Source: an uncultured Lachnospiraceae bacterium (GTDB taxonomy: Bacteria > Bacillota > Clostridia > Lachnospirales > Lachnospiraceae). Taken from it: 64,000 nt of DNA. Under the pieces are notes generated by a model that worked only from the letters and a program-made list of their open reading frames with translations, searched no databases and was not told where the DNA came from. Made by a program: the position numbers and the translations under genes. This document shows positions 60,340-64,000 of the stretch, piece after piece; position 1 is the first letter of the stretch, and the number at the start of each line of letters is the position of its first letter. The stretch is from the NCBI GenBank assembly GCA_947245585.1, contig CAMXPV010000004.1, positions 48,578 to 112,577 of the forward strand. The letters run 5' to 3'.

Positions 60340-61849
60340 ACATAAATCCTCCTGCCGCATTTTTGCCAGAATATCCGAGCAAAATGACCGCATAGAACAG
60401 AGATACATACCCTAAATACCGGAAAAACACCGGAATCCGCCCCGCCAGGCCATAGATGTCAACGTTCTTTTCTTTCAGGATATCCAAAATCAGCATCAGT
60501 AAAATACCGATTCCCAGAATCACCAGATCACGTATCTCCAGTCCGGGAAATAATTGCAGAGGCCTTGCAGCCAGATACCAGTTATGCTCACATACAAGCG
60601 ATCTGCACTTCGTCCATATCCCATAAATGGAAGGAATATCGGAAACCATCTCCGCGAATCCAAAAATGAGAAACGTCCGCGCCATCTGAAACAAGCGCCA
60701 ACATTTATTTTCCTCTGTGATATGCAGCCGCCCTTTGATCCGCTCATAAAATGGCTTAAACTGCATTCCTGAAACAATACACAATAAATTGATCCAACCC
60801 CAAAGTAAAAAGTTCCATGATTTTCCATGCCATAATCCCGTGGCGCTCCACACGAAAAACAGTGCAATATAACTCGGTATCATCCTGACAAGCACAGGCG
60901 ACAGCTTATCCTTGCATCGGGCCGATATCTTCTGCACCACCCTGCTCATGGACACCGGATAAAACAGATAATCCCGGAACCATGCACCTAGCGTAATATG
61001 CCATCTGCGCCAAAACTCGTCTATGGATCTGGCAAAAAAAGGCTGCTTAAAATTCTCCTGCAGACGGATGCCTAACATGTGGCAGATCCCCGCCACAATA
61101 TCCATATATCCCGAAAAATCCGCATAGAGCTGTATCGGAAGAATCACAAACAGCAAAAACACATAGACACCGCCATAGCCGGAGTCTCTCGGCAGGATCA
61201 TATCGATCGCTGCCTTCATGCGGTCTGCAATCACAAGTTTTTTAAAACAGCCCCACACAATGCGGATTATGCCCTGCTCCAACCGTTCAAAGCTGCATCT
61301 GCGTCCTGCGAACAACGTGTCTTTCAGGGCATCATACCTGCTGAACGGCCCCTGGACAATATGAGGGAAAAAGGATAGAAAAGAAGCATATTTAAACAGA
61401 TTTTTCTCCGCCCTGTACTTTCCCCTGTACACGTCAATACAATAACCTGCCGCTATAAAAGTGTAGATGGAAATGCCTAACGGCGAAAAAGAAAACAGGC
61501 CGGTGAACTTGAAAAGAAACCAAAGGACAAAATCAACAAAAAGACCAACAAGCATAATTCTCTTTTTGGTCTTTACGCAGTCCGCTTTATACTTTTTCTT
61601 CTGTTCCTTATCGGCACACGCCTTGCGGAGCGCGCCGAAATGATCGTCTGTGCGGTTCAACAGGATCCCCATGGCATAGGTAAGAAACATCGTCACCGCA
61701 AGGAAACATACGGCCACCGCTCCATAGGACATGTAAAACAATAGATTGAAAACCGGTATCACGACCCACTGCCACTTGCAGGGCATCAAATAATACGCCG
61801 CCATCAGAACAAGCACAAATACGAAAAAGGGAAATGATATCAAAGACAT
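60326..61849 (-). CDS. MBOAT O-acyltransferase (DltB-like)
   Basis: 507 residues, many membrane helices. RWHITLGAWFRDYLFYP (about 281-297) and GLWHGKSWNFLLWG (about 340-353), with the catalytic His, are MBOAT signatures. DltB and AlgI relatives transfer acyl or aminoacyl groups across the membrane to surface polymers. Between the carrier gene (19 nt) and the SGNH gene (overlap). Confidence 0.92.
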   Translation of the reverse strand: MSLISFPFFVFVLVLMAAYYLMPCKWQWVVIPVFNLLFYMSYGAVAVCFLAVTMFLTYAMGILLNRTDDHFGALRKACADKEQKKKYKADCVKTKKRIMLVGLFVDFVLWFLFKFTGLFSFSPLGISIYTFIAAGYCIDVYRGKYRAEKNLFKYASFLSFFPHIVQGPFSRYDALKDTLFAGRRCSFERLEQGIIRIVWGCFKKLVIADRMKAAIDMILPRDSGYGGVYVFLLFVILPIQLYADFSGYMDIVAGICHMLGIRLQENFKQPFFARSIDEFWRRWHITLGAWFRDYLFYPVSMSRVVQKISARCKDKLSPVLVRMIPSYIALFFVWSATGLWHGKSWNFLLWGWINLLCIVSGMQFKPFYERIKGRLHITEENKCWRLFQMARTFLIFGFAEMVSDIPSIYGIWTKCRSLVCEHNWYLAARPLQLFPGLEIRDLVILGIGILLMLILDILKEKNVDIYGLAGRIPVFFRYLGYVSLFYAVILLGYSGKNAAGGFMYEQF

Positions 61850-61868
61850 CTCCTGCTCCTATCTACGC

Positions 61869-62096
61869 CTATTCATCCTGCAATTTACAGATCAAACGGT
61901 AAATCGCCTCCACGGAATTAAAATGCTCGGGAAGAAGATACTGCACATTAATCTCCACGTCATAAGCATTATTTACGGCGGTCACAATCGCAATAATGTC
62001 AATCGAGTCAAGCACCCCGTTGTCAATCAGCCTGTCCTCAGACGCAAAGTCAACATCCGGCCGGATCTCTTCCAAAATCTTCTGCAGTTGTTCCAT
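61869..62096 (-). CDS. Phosphopantetheine carrier protein (DltC-like)
   Basis: 75 residues, four-helix carrier fold. NGVLDSIDIIAIV near residue 27-39 has the Ser that takes the phosphopantetheine arm (LDSID; DltC reads similarly). Dissociated from its ligase, as in dlt operons. Start ATG 62096 with GGGAG upstream. Confidence 0.9.
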   Translation of the reverse strand: MEQLQKILEEIRPDVDFASEDRLIDNGVLDSIDIIAIVTAVNNAYDVEINVQYLLPEHFNSVEAIYRLICKLQDE

Positions 62097-62127
62097 TTTT
62101 TCTCCCCGCTTTCTTTCGATTCGTATT

Positions 62128-63711
62128 TTATATGTATGTTTCTTTTAACAACGTTCTGTCAATTTTCCCATTTTTGTTTAGCGGCATCTGTTCAAAAAAG
62201 AGATATCTGTTGGGCCACATAAACTTTGGCAGCATCTCGGACAATCCCTGCACGATGCGCTTATCACACGCCTCTGCCGCCTGATAACAAAGGACAATCT
62301 TTTCACCTGCCTCGTCATAAATGCAACACCCGACATCTATAAATGGAAGCGCATTTACAACCGTCTCGATCTCGCCAAGCTCAATCCGGTGTCCCATATG
62401 CTTAATCTGAAAATCCTTACGCCCGACAAACATCATTTCTCCGGTTTCGGCATAATACCCCAAGTCCCCTGTTTTATATATCATCTCCGGATAGGCGTTT
62501 TGAAGGGGGTTTTGTACGAAGGCCTCCGCCGTCTTTTCCGGATTATGATAGTAGCCCATCGCAAGGCAGGTGCCCCTGACGCATATTTCCCCTGTCTTCC
62601 CCTGTTCCGAAATCCGTCTGCCCGTCTCCTGGTCCAAAAGAAACATCTCCGTATTCCGGAAGGCTTTTCCGATCGGAAGGGTTTCCGTATCCGCAAATTC
62701 CCTGTCAATCACATAGTAGCTGCAGTTACAGGTAATCTCCGTGGGGCCGTACAAATTGACAAACTGCGCTCCCGGAAGCGCCGTCTGCCAATACCTGAGG
62801 TCTTTTACCGGCATAACTTCCCCTGAAAACATGATAAGAGATAAATGCTTCGGCATACAATTCTCAAACACCTTAAAATTGGAAACAATCCGCAAGGCCG
62901 ACACAGCCCATATAATCACATTCACCCTGCGTTCATTCAAATAGGGAATCAACTGGAGCGGCAAAACAAAATACTGTTTGGGGACAATCTGAACCGTTCC
63001 TGCACCGTAGAGGCTGTTATAGATATCTTTCGCGGACACATCAAAGTCAAAGGGCGCCTGATTGCCAAATACCGCTTCCCTGGGGAAATCGAAGGTTCCG
63101 GCGAACTGCTCCACAAGATCTATCATCGAACGATGGTTTACCACCACACCCTTGGGCGTACCCGTGGAACCGGAAGTGAAAATCGCATAGAGTGGGTCCG
63201 TATCAAGGCTTTTCGCGCGAATATCCGCCAACAGCGCTTCCGAACAGCTCTCTTCCCCCTCTAGCAATTCCGTATAGGACAGCATGTCGTCAGCCTGCAG
63301 CTTCGTCTGCTCTTTAGAATTTATGATAAGAACCGGACCAAGCGTATCAAGGATCAGGGCTATCCGTTTCGGTGGCATGGTATCATCCAGCGGCACATAA
63401 AAATTTCCACTATAAAGAATGCCCATGAATAAAATCAGGCTCTCCACATTTCTGTCTATCAGAACCGCGATCGGCTGATTTTTCCAAATTTCCCCTCTTT
63501 TTTTCGCTAATTCCACAATCCGGCAGCCAATGATCTTTGCCTGTCTTTGTAAATCGGCATAATTTATCTCTCTATTCGCATCGGCAAATGCCGTATGGTC
63601 CGGATGCCTCTTAGCCGCCTCCTCCAACCATTCCAGTACGTTGATAACCATCTTCTTCTCTTTTCCTGTTTTCCTCTTTCTCATCCTGGAGGATAAATTC
63701 TTCCCGTTCAT
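62128..63711 (-). CDS. Amino-acid adenylation enzyme (DltA-like)
   Basis: 527 residues from ATG 63711 (GAGAGG 5 nt upstream); ATG 63651 is the alternative closer to DltA length. A-domain cores: FTSGSTGTPKG (about 185), NLYGPTEIT (about 333), YKTGDLGYY (about 434), GRKDFQIKHMGHRIELGEIE (about 450) and NKNGKIDR (about 513) with the core Lys. It adenylates an amino acid and loads it on the carrier downstream. DltA chooses D-alanine; pocket residues here were not resolved, and the operon decarboxylase argues for another amino acid. Confidence 0.88.
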   Translation of the reverse strand: MNGKNLSSRMRKRKTGKEKKMVINVLEWLEEAAKRHPDHTAFADANREINYADLQRQAKIIGCRIVELAKKRGEIWKNQPIAVLIDRNVESLILFMGILYSGNFYVPLDDTMPPKRIALILDTLGPVLIINSKEQTKLQADDMLSYTELLEGEESCSEALLADIRAKSLDTDPLYAIFTSGSTGTPKGVVVNHRSMIDLVEQFAGTFDFPREAVFGNQAPFDFDVSAKDIYNSLYGAGTVQIVPKQYFVLPLQLIPYLNERRVNVIIWAVSALRIVSNFKVFENCMPKHLSLIMFSGEVMPVKDLRYWQTALPGAQFVNLYGPTEITCNCSYYVIDREFADTETLPIGKAFRNTEMFLLDQETGRRISEQGKTGEICVRGTCLAMGYYHNPEKTAEAFVQNPLQNAYPEMIYKTGDLGYYAETGEMMFVGRKDFQIKHMGHRIELGEIETVVNALPFIDVGCCIYDEAGEKIVLCYQAAEACDKRIVQGLSEMLPKFMWPNRYLFFEQMPLNKNGKIDRTLLKETYI

Positions 63712-63810
63712 TATAACCTCTCCCCGAAATGAATGCAATACGAAGTTCGATGCACCAATTCACCATACCCACATAAGATAAACCATAACTAACATTTGGA
63801 GGACACTAAC

Positions 63811-64000
63811 ATGAGTGATCTTACAGCAACACACTGCGGATGCAACACCCCCGCTCCCGCTAACAACGGATGCAGCTCCTGGATCTGGATTCTGATCCTG
63901 TTATCCTGCTGCGGTAACAACGGCGACGGCTGTGGCTGTGGCGGCGGTCTCTTTGGCGGCAACGGCCTTTTCGGCGGCAGCGACAATAACTGCTGTTCCT
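63811..64000 (+). CDS. Cys/Gly-rich small protein (HCB13-like), cut at the window edge
   Basis: At least 63 residues from ATG 63811 with TTTGGAGG 8 nt upstream; open at the right edge. MSDLTATHCGCN, a Ser-Trp-Ile-rich hydrophobic stretch (SSWIWILILLSCC), then Gly/Asn/Cys repeats (GCGCGGGLFGGNGLFGG). This matches from memory Lachnospiraceae proteins named chorion-class high-cysteine HCB protein 13. Function unknown; possibly surface or spore related. Divergent from the Dlt-like operon. Confidence 0.7.
   Translation, partial: MSDLTATHCGCNTPAPANNGCSSWIWILILLSCCGNNGDGCGCGGGLFGGNGLFGGSDNNCCS

Noticed and set aside
63789..63986. Pro-rich minus-strand frame at the right end
   Set aside because: Antisense of the Gly/Cys-rich gene; Pro/Leu/Gln composition is a complement artefact.
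1..64000. Prophage, transposon or CRISPR
   Set aside because: No transposase, integrase, phage structural gene or spaced direct-repeat array was seen; the palindromic elements carry no ORF.

Overview
The window looks like chromosomal core DNA from an anaerobic Firmicute of class Clostridia, most likely family Lachnospiraceae. This rests on gene content and order: the sepF/yggS block next to lspA and an RluA-family gene, a radC-mreBCD-mrdA-minCDE-rodA block, rpmB-asp23-fakA-recG, a GerW (YtfJ)/DUF2953 sporulation pair, and small proteins typical of that family (a DUF6472-like protein and a Cys/Gly-rich HCB13-like protein). Most genes lie on the minus strand in long, tightly packed operons. I saw no transposase, integrase, phage gene, CRISPR array, rRNA or tRNA. 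No stretch above 300 bases lacks a gene.

Layout. 1-5.5 kb: 3'-truncated ttcA (minus), an AI-2E-family transporter with a small membrane partner (plus), a cytidylate-kinase-like protein, and cstA with an unrecognised partner. 5.6-11.5 kb: RluA-family synthase, lspA, aroB, sepF, yggS, an HlyD-like membrane protein and a small P-loop protein. 11.5-22 kb: envelope morphogenesis and division (D,D-carboxypeptidase, mgsA, rodA, minEDC, PBP2, mreDCB, radC). 22-36 kb: a C-S-lyase-like PLP enzyme, miaA, mutL, mutS, miaB, degV, recG, fakA and asp23, then rpmB on the plus strand. 36.5-39.2 kb: an accessory-looking module of a hydroxysteroid-dehydrogenase-like SDR, an NTF2-like protein and a divergent MocR regulator. 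39-49.9 kb: J-domain protein, GerW/DUF2953, HD-GYP-like protein, a second SEDS/PBP pair, a U32 peptidase, zapA and ruvB. 50-52.3 kb: a DUF1538 membrane protein with a double PII-like protein. 52.3-57.8 kb: heterodimeric ABC exporter, ruvA, Gx transporter and NusG-II protein. 57.8-63.7 kb: a five-gene Dlt-like operon (adenylation enzyme, carrier protein, MBOAT, SGNH protein) carrying a fold-III PLP decarboxylase. The right edge cuts a Cys/Gly-rich small protein.

The most interesting points are the Dlt-like operon with the built-in decarboxylase, the DUF1538/double-PII pair, the SDR/NTF2/MocR module, and families of structured palindromic repeats placed directly behind stop codons. The hairpins of one family show compensatory changes between copies, which suggests selection on RNA structure. 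Functional statements rest on motif reading by eye; no database search was run.
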